Part shown: piece by piece, positions 52,001 to 59,163 of the stretch | How positions within the stretch are numbered: position 1 is the stretch's first letter | Layout of the letters: each line of letters begins with the position of its first letter | From: Pelomonas aquatica | Lineage (GTDB): Bacteria; Pseudomonadota; Gammaproteobacteria; Burkholderiales; Burkholderiaceae_C | DNA: 64,000 nucleotides | Assembly (NCBI RefSeq): GCF_026712205.1 | Contig: NZ_JAPPUW010000001.1 | Coordinates: 62,001-126,000 of the forward strand | Direction: 5' to 3' | The notes under the pieces: generated by a model | What the model was told of the DNA's origin: nothing | What the model saw: only the letters and a program-made list of their open reading frames with translations | Database searches by the model: none | Made by a program: the position numbers and the translations under genes

Positions 52001-52642
52001 CTGGATCGTCTTCATGCCGGCCCACAGGCCCGAGAAGCGGCTCATCGCGAAGGCGTGCAGGCCCATGTCGAGGATGTCCTGCACGCTGCTCGGGAAGAAG
52101 GTCGGGAAGCCGACCGCCTTGAAGACGTGGTCGCTCTGGTGGGCCGCCGTCGAGCTCTTGGCGATGTGGTCGTCGCCGGCGATCGCGATGACGCCGCCGT
52201 GCCTGGACGTGCCGGCCATGTTGGCGTGCTTGAACACGTCGATGCAGCGGTCCACGCCCGGACCCTTGCCGTACCAGAGGCCGAAGACACCGTCGTACTT
52301 GGCCTTCTCGGGGAAGAGGTCGAGCTGCTGCGTGCCCCAGACGGCCGTCGCGCCGAGTTCCTCGTTGACGCCCGGCTGGAAGACGATGTTCTGCTTGGCC
52401 AGATGCTTCTTGGCCGCCCACAGAGCCTGGTCGTAGCCGCCCAGCGGCGAGCCGCGGTAGCCGCTGATGAAGCCGGCCGTGTTCAGCCCGGCCAGCGCGT
52501 CGCGCGTGCGCTGCAGCATCGGCAGCCGCACCAGCGCCTGCACGCCGCTCATGAAGGCGCGGCCGTGGTCGAGCGCATATTTATCGTCCAGCGTGACATC
52601 TTTCAGCGCGCGCAAGACATGTTCTGGTAGCGGGGCGTTCAT
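49100..52642 (-). CDS. Indolepyruvate:ferredoxin oxidoreductase family protein, fused alpha/beta
   Basis: A 1180-residue fusion of IorA-like and IorB-like parts. The N-terminal two thirds carry thiamine diphosphate-binding segments (GYRGSPLGGYDQALW, GVNITYKILYNDAVAMTGGQ) and a ferredoxin-type cluster region CEGCGDCSIQSNC; the rest is the gamma-like domain (VVAGVGGTGVITIGQLLG). Catalyses oxidative decarboxylation of aryl pyruvates to aryl-acetyl-CoA with ferredoxin. I start at the ATG at 52642. A Lrp-type regulator is divergent, consistent with amino acid catabolism. Confidence 0.94.
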   Translation of the reverse strand: MNAPLPEHVLRALKDVTLDDKYALDHGRAFMSGVQALVRLPMLQRTRDALAGLNTAGFISGYRGSPLGGYDQALWAAKKHLAKQNIVFQPGVNEELGATAVWGTQQLDLFPEKAKYDGVFGLWYGKGPGVDRCIDVFKHANMAGTSRHGGVIAIAGDDHIAKSSTAAHQSDHVFKAVGFPTFFPSSVQDILDMGLHAFAMSRFSGLWAGMKTIQEIVESSASVSVDPDRVDIILPEDFVVPEGGLHIRWPDPPLEQESRMMNFKWYAALAYIRANRLNYNVIEGSNDRFGIITSGKAFNDTRQALHDLGLDDDTCRRIGIRLHKVNVVWPLEAQVAREFAKGLQEILVVEEKRQIIEYQVKEELYNWRADVRPNVLGKFDAGDGEGGEWSVPNPSDHWLLRPQADLTPAIIARAIARRLKKLGVDSDIRARLDARLAVIDAKEASLKAEEKTAGGADRTPWFCSGCPHNTSTRVPEGSRAVGGIGCHYMVTWMPGRNTATFTQMGGEGVPWVGQAPFTDEKHIFSNLGDGTYFHSGSLAIRQSIAAGVNITYKILYNDAVAMTGGQTVGERPEGHTVIQIMNSVISEGVKKLVIVTDEPAKYEGVALAPGVTVHHRDELDSIQRQFREIEGTTVIIYDQTCATEKRRRRKRGKLVDPAKRVVINELVCEGCGDCSIQSNCLSIEPVETDFGRKRQINQNTCNKDYSCVKGFCPSFVTVEGGELRKPRKEARKSPFDAALPGLPMPVVPNADEAWGIVVAGVGGTGVITIGQLLGMAAHLEGKGVITQDAAGLAQKGGATWSHIQIADQPEAIYCTKVGTAEADLVIACDAIVAANKSTLAVMREGRTFVALNTHGSPTATLVNDANWSFPGAACEKAVGDAVGRDHLGAFDAEEVAVKLLGDSLYTNPLMLGYAWQQGRIPLSYDALMRAIELNGVQIDNNKAAFEWGRRCAHDLKAVQALYAAQAVIQLVKRQGVDEMVAKRVDFLTGYQNAAYAAEYQAFVDKVRAAETKLGNGTRLTEAVARYLFKLMAYKDEYEVARLHTDKAFTAKIAGMFEGDYKLVHHLAPPLLAKRNDKGELVKRPFGGWVRPAFAALARMKGLRGTAFDIFGHTEERKMERRWIADYRAGVDKALAGLTADKLDAAVELARVPEDIRGYGHVKARHEKAARAKWDALIAKV

Positions 52643-52864
52643 CGGTGGGTGCTCCTGTATGGCGACCGGCGCATGCCCTCGTGAGGCGGGCGCGGACGAA
52701 TGAGGCCAGTGTGGTCCAGTTTGGCCGGACCGGCCAGTGTAGGAAAACCGGCGCGCGGGGTGCTTTCTCATTCGCGCCGGATTCGGCCGCATCCGGCAAT
52801 TTTCTTGCTCAAATATCTAGTTAAATTCCGATTCATATCGACAACTCGCAAATCAGGGCAAACC

Positions 52865-53362
52865 ATGAGCACCGAAGACGCAACGCCCGAGGCGCTGGAC
52901 CGCTACCACATCGCCCTGCTGGCCGAGCTGCAGCGCGACGCCCGCCAGTCCAATGCCGAGCTGGCCCAGCGCATCGGGCTGTCGGCCGCACCGACCTGGC
53001 GGCGCGTGAAGTGGCTGGAGGAGCAGGGCTACATCACCGGCTACCGCGCCGAGCTGGACCGCCGCAAGATCGGCCTGGGCGTGCTGGCCTTCGTGCGCGT
53101 CGACGCCGAGCGCAGCGCCGGTGCGGCCACCAAGGCGCTGGAGGACGAGATCCGCCGCCTGCCCGAGGTCATCGCCTGCCACTACATCTCCGGCACCGGC
53201 ACCTTCGAGCTGCAGGTCATGGCCACCGACCTCGACGCCTTCTCGCGCTTCTCGATCAACACGCTGCTGAAGCTGCCCAATGTGAAGGACATCCACACCA
53301 GCTTCTCGCTCGGCGAGGTCAAGGCCGGCGGCGCGCTGCCGCTCGGGCATCTGAAGGGCTGA
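52865..53362 (+). CDS. Lrp/AsnC-family regulator
   Basis: A 165-residue regulator from the ATG at 52865: HTH (about 12-60; NAELAQRIGLSAAPTWRRVKWLE) and a RAM effector domain (FVRVDAERSAG, EVIACHYISGTGTFELQVMA). It lies divergent from the indolepyruvate oxidoreductase across a 222-base gap, the classic arrangement for a local activator or repressor responding to an aromatic or branched amino acid. The gap is AT-richer (AAATATCTAGTTAAATTC near 52811). Confidence 0.92.
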   Translation: MSTEDATPEALDRYHIALLAELQRDARQSNAELAQRIGLSAAPTWRRVKWLEEQGYITGYRAELDRRKIGLGVLAFVRVDAERSAGAATKALEDEIRRLPEVIACHYISGTGTFELQVMATDLDAFSRFSINTLLKLPNVKDIHTSFSLGEVKAGGALPLGHLKG

Positions 53363-53446
53363 GAAGTTGTGAACAAGCACCGCCGCGCGGCGCCACCCGG
53401 CAAGCCCTGACGCCACCGGACGGGCGCGCCGGTTAGGCTCGGCCGC

Positions 53447-54562
53447 ATGGCGATGTCGAGCATCCGTCGGCTGGGCGATCTGTGGCTGGGCACCGAGCCC
53501 ACGCTGCGCCTGCGGCTGCGCCAGACCTCGCTCGCGATGGCGTTGATGTGCCTCAGCATTCCGCTGCTGCACTACGCCGTCGACCTCGCCAACGATGGCG
53601 GCCGCCCGTTGCTGTGGGCCTGGACGGCCGTATCGCTCGGCGGCATGGCCTTGGTCTACGCAGCCATCCGCAGCGGCTGGTCGCTGCGCCTGGCCGACCC
53701 CTCGCTGACCGTCGTGCAGATCGCCTTCGCCATCGCTGCCGCCGCCACCGGCTACGCGCAGGCGGGGCCGCTGCGCGGCGCCGTCTTCCCGGTGCTGACG
53801 CTGATCCTGATGTTCGGCATGTTCCAGTTGCGCGCGCGCGGCGCCTATGTGCTGAGCCTGTTCGCGCTGACCCTGTTCGGCATGGTCATGGCCTATATGG
53901 CCGGGCGCCGCCCCGCGGCCTACCCGCCCGCGGTCGAGATCGGCCACTTCCTGATGCTGGCCTGCATGCTGCCCGCCATCGCCACGCTGACGGCGCGCCT
54001 GAGCCGCATCCGCCGCCGCCTTTCGGACCAGCGCGAGGAGCTCGCCCGCGCGCTGGCCCAGCTGCAGGCCATCGCCACGCGCGACGAACTCACCGGCCTG
54101 CCCAACCGCCGCCAGATGCAGGCCCTGATGGACCAGGAGCTGCTGCGCTCGCAACGCCACTCGCACGACTTCTGCGTCGCCATCCTCGACCTCGACCACT
54201 TCAAGCGCGTCAACGACGAGCACGGCCACGCGGCCGGAGACGAGGTGCTGCGCGCCTTCGCCCGCACCGGCCAGGCCGCGCTGCGTGCGACCGACGTGCT
54301 GGCACGCTGGGGCGGCGAGGAGTTCCTCGTGCTGCTGCCCGACACCTCCATGCCGCCCGCCCTGGCCGGCATGGAGAGGCTGCGCCAGCACATCGCCGCG
54401 CTGCGCACCGACGTCGGCGACGGCGCATCGGTCATGGTCACCGTCTCCATCGGCCTCACCGGCCACCGCCGCGGCGACCCGCTGGCCGAGACGCTGGAGC
54501 GCGCCGACCGGCTGCTCTACCAGGCCAAGTCCGAGGGGCGCGACCGCATCTGCATAGGCTAA
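53447..54562 (+). CDS. Membrane GGDEF diguanylate cyclase
   Basis: A 371-residue protein with about six N-terminal membrane helices (residues 25-185) that may act as a small sensor, a short helix bundle, then a GGDEF domain (about 205-370) with RWGGEEFLVLLP and the inhibitory I-site RATD five residues before it. It should synthesise c-di-GMP. It is the first in a set of two c-di-GMP genes with the GGDEF-EAL protein downstream. Confidence 0.94.
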   Translation: MAMSSIRRLGDLWLGTEPTLRLRLRQTSLAMALMCLSIPLLHYAVDLANDGGRPLLWAWTAVSLGGMALVYAAIRSGWSLRLADPSLTVVQIAFAIAAAATGYAQAGPLRGAVFPVLTLILMFGMFQLRARGAYVLSLFALTLFGMVMAYMAGRRPAAYPPAVEIGHFLMLACMLPAIATLTARLSRIRRRLSDQREELARALAQLQAIATRDELTGLPNRRQMQALMDQELLRSQRHSHDFCVAILDLDHFKRVNDEHGHAAGDEVLRAFARTGQAALRATDVLARWGGEEFLVLLPDTSMPPALAGMERLRQHIAALRTDVGDGASVMVTVSIGLTGHRRGDPLAETLERADRLLYQAKSEGRDRICIG

Positions 54563-54630
54563 CCCCGCCGTCGGCAGAGCCGGCGCGGCGCTGGCAGAGT
54601 GGGCCGCCCACCCTGCCCACCTTCTCGTCC

Positions 54631-55527
54631 ATGGCCGCCCTGCCCCTGCGCCACTTCCTGCTCGCCCTCGCCGTCGTCGCGATCTGGGGCAGCAACTTCG
54701 TCGTCATCAAGTACGCGCTGCACACGCTGCCGCCGATGACGCTGGCCGTGCTGCGCTTCGGCTTCGCGCTGGTGCCGGCCTGCCTCTTCCTGCGCCGCCC
54801 CCGGGTGGACTGGCGCAACCTGGCCGGCTACGGCGTGCTCATCGGCGTCGGCCAGTTCGGCCTGCTCTACCTGTCGATGCGCAGCCAGATCTCGCCCGGC
54901 CTGGCCTCGCTGGTCGTGCAGACCCAGGTCTTCTTCACGCTGCTGCTGGCCATGCGCATCCGCCGGGAGCGCGTGCTGGGCACGCAGTGGCTGGGCCTGG
55001 CGCTGGCGGCGGGCGGCATCGCCGTCATCGCCGCCCATGTCGACGGCACGACGACGGCCCTGGGCCTCGCGATGGTGCTGGCCGCCGCCTTCTGCTGGGC
55101 CTGCGCCAACCTGCTGACCCAGCAGGCCGGCCGCATCGACATGCTGGCCTATGTGGTCTGGAGCAGCGCCTTCGCGGTGCCGCCGCTGCTGGCGCTGGCC
55201 CTGCTGCTCGACGGGCCGCAGGCGATGGCCGCCGGCGTGGCCGCGGCCGACGCCGGCACCTGGGCGGCGGTGCTGTGGCAGGCGCTGGGCAATACGCTGT
55301 TCGGCTACGGCGCCTGGAGCTGGCTGCTGGCCCGCCACCCGGCCGGGCGCGTCGTGCCGATGGCCCTGCTGGTGCCGGTGTTCGGCATGGGCTCGGCCGC
55401 GGCCCTGCTGGGCGAGCCGCTGCCGGCCTGGAAGCTGGTCGCGGCGGCCCTGGTGCTGGCCGGTCTGGCGATCAACCTGTTAGGACCGCGGCTTTTGCTG
55501 GCGCGGCTGAAGTCAGCGCAGGAATAA
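54631..55527 (+). CDS. EamA/DMT-family transporter
   Basis: A 298-residue transporter with ten predicted helices and two EamA repeats (VVAIWGSNFVVIKYALHTLPP; ALGNTLFGYGAWSWLLARHPA), from the ATG at 54631. It resembles amino acid or metabolite exporters of the YdcZ/RhtA-type DMT superfamily. The frame upstream of 54631 is an artefact of the preceding GGDEF gene and should be ignored. It precedes a small secreted protein by 10 bases. Confidence 0.91.
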   Translation: MAALPLRHFLLALAVVAIWGSNFVVIKYALHTLPPMTLAVLRFGFALVPACLFLRRPRVDWRNLAGYGVLIGVGQFGLLYLSMRSQISPGLASLVVQTQVFFTLLLAMRIRRERVLGTQWLGLALAAGGIAVIAAHVDGTTTALGLAMVLAAAFCWACANLLTQQAGRIDMLAYVVWSSAFAVPPLLALALLLDGPQAMAAGVAAADAGTWAAVLWQALGNTLFGYGAWSWLLARHPAGRVVPMALLVPVFGMGSAAALLGEPLPAWKLVAAALVLAGLAINLLGPRLLLARLKSAQE

Positions 55528-55537
55528 GCTGGCACGC

Positions 55538-56161
55538 ATGAAGCGCCGTGCCCTGCTCCTGCTGCCGCTGCCCGCCCTCGCCGCACCGCCGGCCGTGCAG
55601 CTCCTCGTCGAACTGCGCTGGGTGGACAGCAACCTGCCGCCGGCCGCCCAGGCCGGCGTGCGCGACGGCGCCGTCGTCGTCGGCACGGCCGGCGCGGTGT
55701 CGCCGCGCGGGCCGGGCGTCGTGGTCTCGACGGCCCCTGCCGCCGCCCCGCCGCTGCAACGCCTGCTGGTGCTGAACGGCCAGCGCGCCGGCCTGCGGCT
55801 GACGACGCGCGAGCCCCTGCAGTGGCTGGACGCCGTCGTCGAGATCGACCCTGCCACCGGCCCCGCCAGCGCGCCGCGCCGCGTCTACGCCAGCCCGCGT
55901 CAGGGCGAGCGCCGCAGCACGCAGAGCTTCGCCGCCACGCCGACCTGGCCCGGCGGCCGCGCGCCGGTGCGCGTCGAGTTCGACGTCGACGACGGCGACG
56001 ACGCCTTCCATGCCACGCTGGCCCTGCCGATGGAGCGCTGGCAGACGGTGGCCCGCAGCGGCGGCGCCATGGCCCCGGCGCCGCGCGGCACGCTGAGCAG
56101 CGCCGACGCGGCCGGCCGCCCGCAGCGCGAGCTGCAGCTGCGCATCAGCGTTCAGCCCTGA
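55538..56161 (+). CDS. Secreted hypothetical protein
   Basis: A 207-residue protein with a short signal peptide (MKRRALLLLPLPALAAP) and a beta-rich body (VQLLVELRWVDSNLPPAAQ, VVVGTAGAVSPRG, RVEFDVDDGDDAFHATLALP). It resembles uncharacterised periplasmic proteins and the N-terminal strands of secretin-associated domains, but I cannot name a family. It begins 10 bases after the EamA gene, so it may be cotranscribed. Confidence 0.7.
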   Translation: MKRRALLLLPLPALAAPPAVQLLVELRWVDSNLPPAAQAGVRDGAVVVGTAGAVSPRGPGVVVSTAPAAAPPLQRLLVLNGQRAGLRLTTREPLQWLDAVVEIDPATGPASAPRRVYASPRQGERRSTQSFAATPTWPGGRAPVRVEFDVDDGDDAFHATLALPMERWQTVARSGGAMAPAPRGTLSSADAAGRPQRELQLRISVQP

Positions 56162-56350
56162 GCCGGGGGCGGCAGGCCATGGCTCCGCGGGCCGGCGGCA
56201 GCCGCCCACCCGAAACCGCCCGAAACCACCCGGCGGCCGGGTACATCCGAGTAACAAATGCCGGCGGCCCGCCAATGTGCCAAGTCTTGCCCGTTCCGGG
56301 CCCGGGCTTGCGTGTAACGTCAATCATCTTCCGAAGCCTCGCACCTCCTC

Positions 56351-56719
56351 ATGAAACTCGCGCTGATCGCCCACGACGGCAAGAAGGACGCCATGATCGC
56401 CCTGGCCGGCGACTACCTGCCGCTGCTGCGCCGCTGCACGCTGATGGCCACCGGCACGACCGGCACGCGGCTGGCCGCGGCCCATGGCCTCGTCGTCGAG
56501 CGCATGCTGAGCGGCCCGATGGGCGGCGACCTGCAGATCGGCGCGCGCCTGGCCGCGGGCGACCTGGACGGCGTCATCTTCCTGCGCGACCCGATGACGC
56601 CCCAGCCCCACGAGCCCGACATCAACGCCCTCGTGCGCGCCTGCGACGTGCACGACGTGCCCTGCGCCACCAACGTCGCCACCGCGCGGCTGCTGCTGGC
56701 GCGCTGGAGCGGCGCTTGA
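56351..56719 (+). CDS. mgsA: Methylglyoxal synthase
   Basis: A 122-residue enzyme converting dihydroxyacetone phosphate to methylglyoxal and phosphate. Signature segments: [13 protein letters not shown] (catalytic Asp/His region), [25 protein letters not shown] and [15 protein letters not shown]. Length and order fit MgsA of E. coli. It precedes the GGDEF-EAL gene by 28 bases; the long 189-base gap upstream should hold its promoter. Confidence 0.95.
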   Translation: MKLALIAHDGKKDAMIALAGDYLPLLRRCTLMATGTTGTRLAAAHGLVVERMLSGPMGGDLQIGARLAAGDLDGVIFLRDPMTPQPHEPDINALVRACDVHDVPCATNVATARLLLARWSGA

Positions 56720-56747
56720 CGCGGGTGCCGCAGCCCGCCCGCGGAAC

Positions 56748-58856
56748 ATGAACGAGCCGCAGCCACCGGCGCGCGGCCTGTCGCGCCGGCTGCGCATCCG
56801 CACGCGGCTGGGCCTGGCCTTTGCCGTGCTGCTAATGTTGCTGCTGGGGCTCGCGGCGCTGACGGTGCACCGGCTCGGCGGCCTGTCCGAGGCCCTCAAC
56901 CGCATCGTCGACGAGCAGGCCGTCATCCGCGACTCGGTCAACGAGATCAGCCGCAATGCCGAGGCCGTCGCGCGCAAGCTGCTCGTGCTGATGAGCCCCG
57001 ACGCCGAGCTGCGCGTGGCCGCCTACCCGGAGATCGCGGCCGCCAACGGCCGGCTCGACGACGCCATGCAGCGCCTGGGCCTCGTGCTGCCGCCGGGGCC
57101 GCGCAGCGAGCGCCTGGCCGAGGTCAGGCAGCGGCTGGCGGACTACCGCGCCAGCGATGCCGGCGTGCGCGACCTGATCGAGCACGAGGACTTCCGGGCC
57201 GCCCGCACGCTGCTGGGCGGCGACACCGAGGCGGCGCTGGGCCTGTTCGTCGGCGCCGTGCACCAGCTCGCCGCCAGCGAGGAGCGCGCCGGCATGGCCC
57301 AGGCCCGCGAGCTGCGCGACCAGATCGACGCCGACCGCACCGGCGTGCTCGCGCTGTGCGTGGCCGCCCTCGTCGCCGGCGCGCTGCTGGCCGTGGGCGT
57401 CACGCGCTCCATCGTCAACCCGCTCAAGCGCGCCGAGGCCGGCGCCGAGCGGATCGCCCGGGGCCAGTACGGCCACCGCATCGCGGTCGATTCGGCCGAC
57501 GAGGTGGGCCATATGGCCGGCGCGATGAACACGATGGCCGCCGCCGTCGGAGAGCGCGAGGCCGAGCTGCGCCGCCTGGCCGACGTCGACCTGCTGACCG
57601 GCCTGCCGCAGCGCGCCCGCTTCATCGCCGACGGCGACCGGCTGCTGGCCAGCCTGCCCGAGCGCGAGCGGCAGGCCGTGCTGATCTGCATCGACGTGGA
57701 CCGGCTCAAGGCCGTCAACGGCGTGCTGGGCTTCGATGCCGGCGACGCGCTGCTGCAGGGCGCCGCGGCCAAGCTGCGGGTGCTGTTCGAGGGCGTGGCC
57801 GCCTACGGCCGCCTGGCCGGCGGCACCTTCGCGGCGCTGGCGCCGGTGCTGCGCCCGGACCACGGCGCCGTGCTCGCGAACCAGCTGCGCGAGGAGGTCG
57901 AGCACAAGCTCTCCTGGCAGGGCCAGTCGCTGGACCTGTCGGTGTCGCTGGGCGTGGCCCACTGGCCCGAGCATGCGGCCGACACCGAGACCCTGCTGCG
58001 CCGTGCCGAGCAGGCCATGTTCGAGGCCAAGCGCCTGCACCAGGCCGTGGCCGTCTACAACCCCGGCGCCGAGGCCGCACGCGCGCTGCACCTGAGCCTG
58101 CTGTCCGACCTGGCCGCCGCCATCCAGCAGGACCAGCTGCGCCAGTTCCTGCAGCCCAAGCGCTGCCTGGAGACCGGCCGCATCGCCGGCGCCGAGGCCC
58201 TGGTGCGCTGGCTGCACCCGCAGCGCGGCTGGCTGCCGCCGGGCGACTTCATCCCGTTCGCCGAGCGCAGCGGCCGCATCCGCCAGATCACCGACTGGAT
58301 GCTGGCCCGCGCGGTGCGCACGCTGGCCGCCTGGGAGGCGGCCGGGCGCGAGCCGCTGACCATCGCCGTCAACATCTCGACGCTGGACATCCAGGACCGC
58401 GGCCTGCCCGCCCGCCTGGCCGGCCTGCTGGCCGAATACCGCGTCGACCCCGGCCGGCTGCAGCTCGAGGTCACCGAGACCGGCCTGATGGCCGGCGGCG
58501 CCGACCCCATCGCCGTGCTGCACGCACTCAAGCGCTGGGGCGTGCGCCTGGCCATCGACGACTTCGGCACCGGCCAGTCCTCGCTGGCCTATCTGCAGCA
58601 CCTGCCGGTGGACGAGCTGAAGATCGACCGCAGCTTCGTGCAGGACGTCGACGCCGACCCGCGCCGCCAGGCCCTGCTGAAATCCATCGTCGGCCTGGGC
58701 CAGGGCCTGGGCCTGACGGTGACGGCCGAGGGCGTCGAGACCGAGGCCGAGCAGGCCGTCGTGCGCGCCTGCGGCTGCGACCTCGTGCAGGGCTATCTGC
58801 TGGCGCGGCCGATGGACCTGCCGGATTTCGAGGCCTGGCTCGACGCCGCAGGCTAA
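56748..58856 (+). CDS. HAMP-GGDEF-EAL phosphodiesterase
   Basis: A 702-residue membrane protein: helices at about 22-44 and 200-222 flank a periplasmic domain, then HAMP, GGDEF and EAL domains. The GGDEF motif is degenerate (LAGGTFAAL), so no cyclase activity is expected, while the EAL domain is intact: EALVRWLHP, NISTLDIQD, EVTETGLM, DDFGTGQSSLAYL, KIDRSF and AEGVET. It should therefore degrade c-di-GMP, with the GGDEF-like part acting as a regulatory GTP sensor. Confidence 0.94.
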   Translation: MNEPQPPARGLSRRLRIRTRLGLAFAVLLMLLLGLAALTVHRLGGLSEALNRIVDEQAVIRDSVNEISRNAEAVARKLLVLMSPDAELRVAAYPEIAAANGRLDDAMQRLGLVLPPGPRSERLAEVRQRLADYRASDAGVRDLIEHEDFRAARTLLGGDTEAALGLFVGAVHQLAASEERAGMAQARELRDQIDADRTGVLALCVAALVAGALLAVGVTRSIVNPLKRAEAGAERIARGQYGHRIAVDSADEVGHMAGAMNTMAAAVGEREAELRRLADVDLLTGLPQRARFIADGDRLLASLPERERQAVLICIDVDRLKAVNGVLGFDAGDALLQGAAAKLRVLFEGVAAYGRLAGGTFAALAPVLRPDHGAVLANQLREEVEHKLSWQGQSLDLSVSLGVAHWPEHAADTETLLRRAEQAMFEAKRLHQAVAVYNPGAEAARALHLSLLSDLAAAIQQDQLRQFLQPKRCLETGRIAGAEALVRWLHPQRGWLPPGDFIPFAERSGRIRQITDWMLARAVRTLAAWEAAGREPLTIAVNISTLDIQDRGLPARLAGLLAEYRVDPGRLQLEVTETGLMAGGADPIAVLHALKRWGVRLAIDDFGTGQSSLAYLQHLPVDELKIDRSFVQDVDADPRRQALLKSIVGLGQGLGLTVTAEGVETEAEQAVVRACGCDLVQGYLLARPMDLPDFEAWLDAAG

Positions 58857-58913
58857 AATCCGCGCCTTTCGTCGTTTTGCCCCTGCAGCGGGCTGAGTTT
58901 CACTGGAGCCGAC

Positions 58914-59078
58914 ATGGGCAACAAGATCATCACCGAAGCGGCGCGCCGCGCCACCCCCCGCCCCGCCGCCCCCAAGGGCGTGACCTTCACGGCCGGCCGC
59001 GGCCAGAAGTGCAGCCTGGAGCGCGGCTCGCACACCCGTTCCAAGAAGAACCCGGGCAAGCGCCCGCACTCGGGTTGA
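58914..59078 (+). CDS. Small basic protein, 54 residues
   Basis: A frame starting ATGGGCAAC with CTGGAG nearby encodes MGNKIITEAARRATPRPAAPK, followed by a segment with RGQKCSLERGSHTRSKKNPG and ending in RPHSG. It is strongly basic, with a single Cys and codon use like its neighbours. A strong terminator follows at 59111. A TAAAAT -10-like box lies at 58854-58859. It is too short for many gene finders. I do not recognise it, but it looks like a genuine small gene and may be a ribosome- or nucleic acid-associated protein. Confidence 0.68.
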   Translation: MGNKIITEAARRATPRPAAPKGVTFTAGRGQKCSLERGSHTRSKKNPGKRPHSG

Positions 59079-59110
59079 TCCTCGGGCGCAACGCCTGAAC
59101 GATCTCGCAC

Positions 59111-59140
59111 ACAGGCCCTTCGAGGGCCTGTTTGTTTTTG
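59111..59140 (+). terminator. Rho-independent terminator
   Basis: A 9-bp stem ACAGGCCCT/AGGGCCTGT with a three-base loop and a downstream TTGTTTTTG tract on the plus strand, closing the small basic gene. Confidence 0.9.
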
Positions 59141-59163
59141 TTGTCGGCTAAATCCTGACCACC

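Noticed and set aside
49148-52630. Long plus-strand open frames inside the indolepyruvate oxidoreductase gene
   Set aside because: Shadow composition and no motif; the minus-strand enzyme is complete.
56209-56230. Short tandem repeat of CCCGAAACC before mgsA
   Set aside because: Only two copies of ten bases; could be chance in GC-rich sequence.
58854-58859. TAAAAT box overlapping the stop of the GGDEF-EAL gene as a promoter for the small gene
   Set aside because: Good -10-like sequence but no clear -35 was found; mentioned only as support, not listed as a feature.
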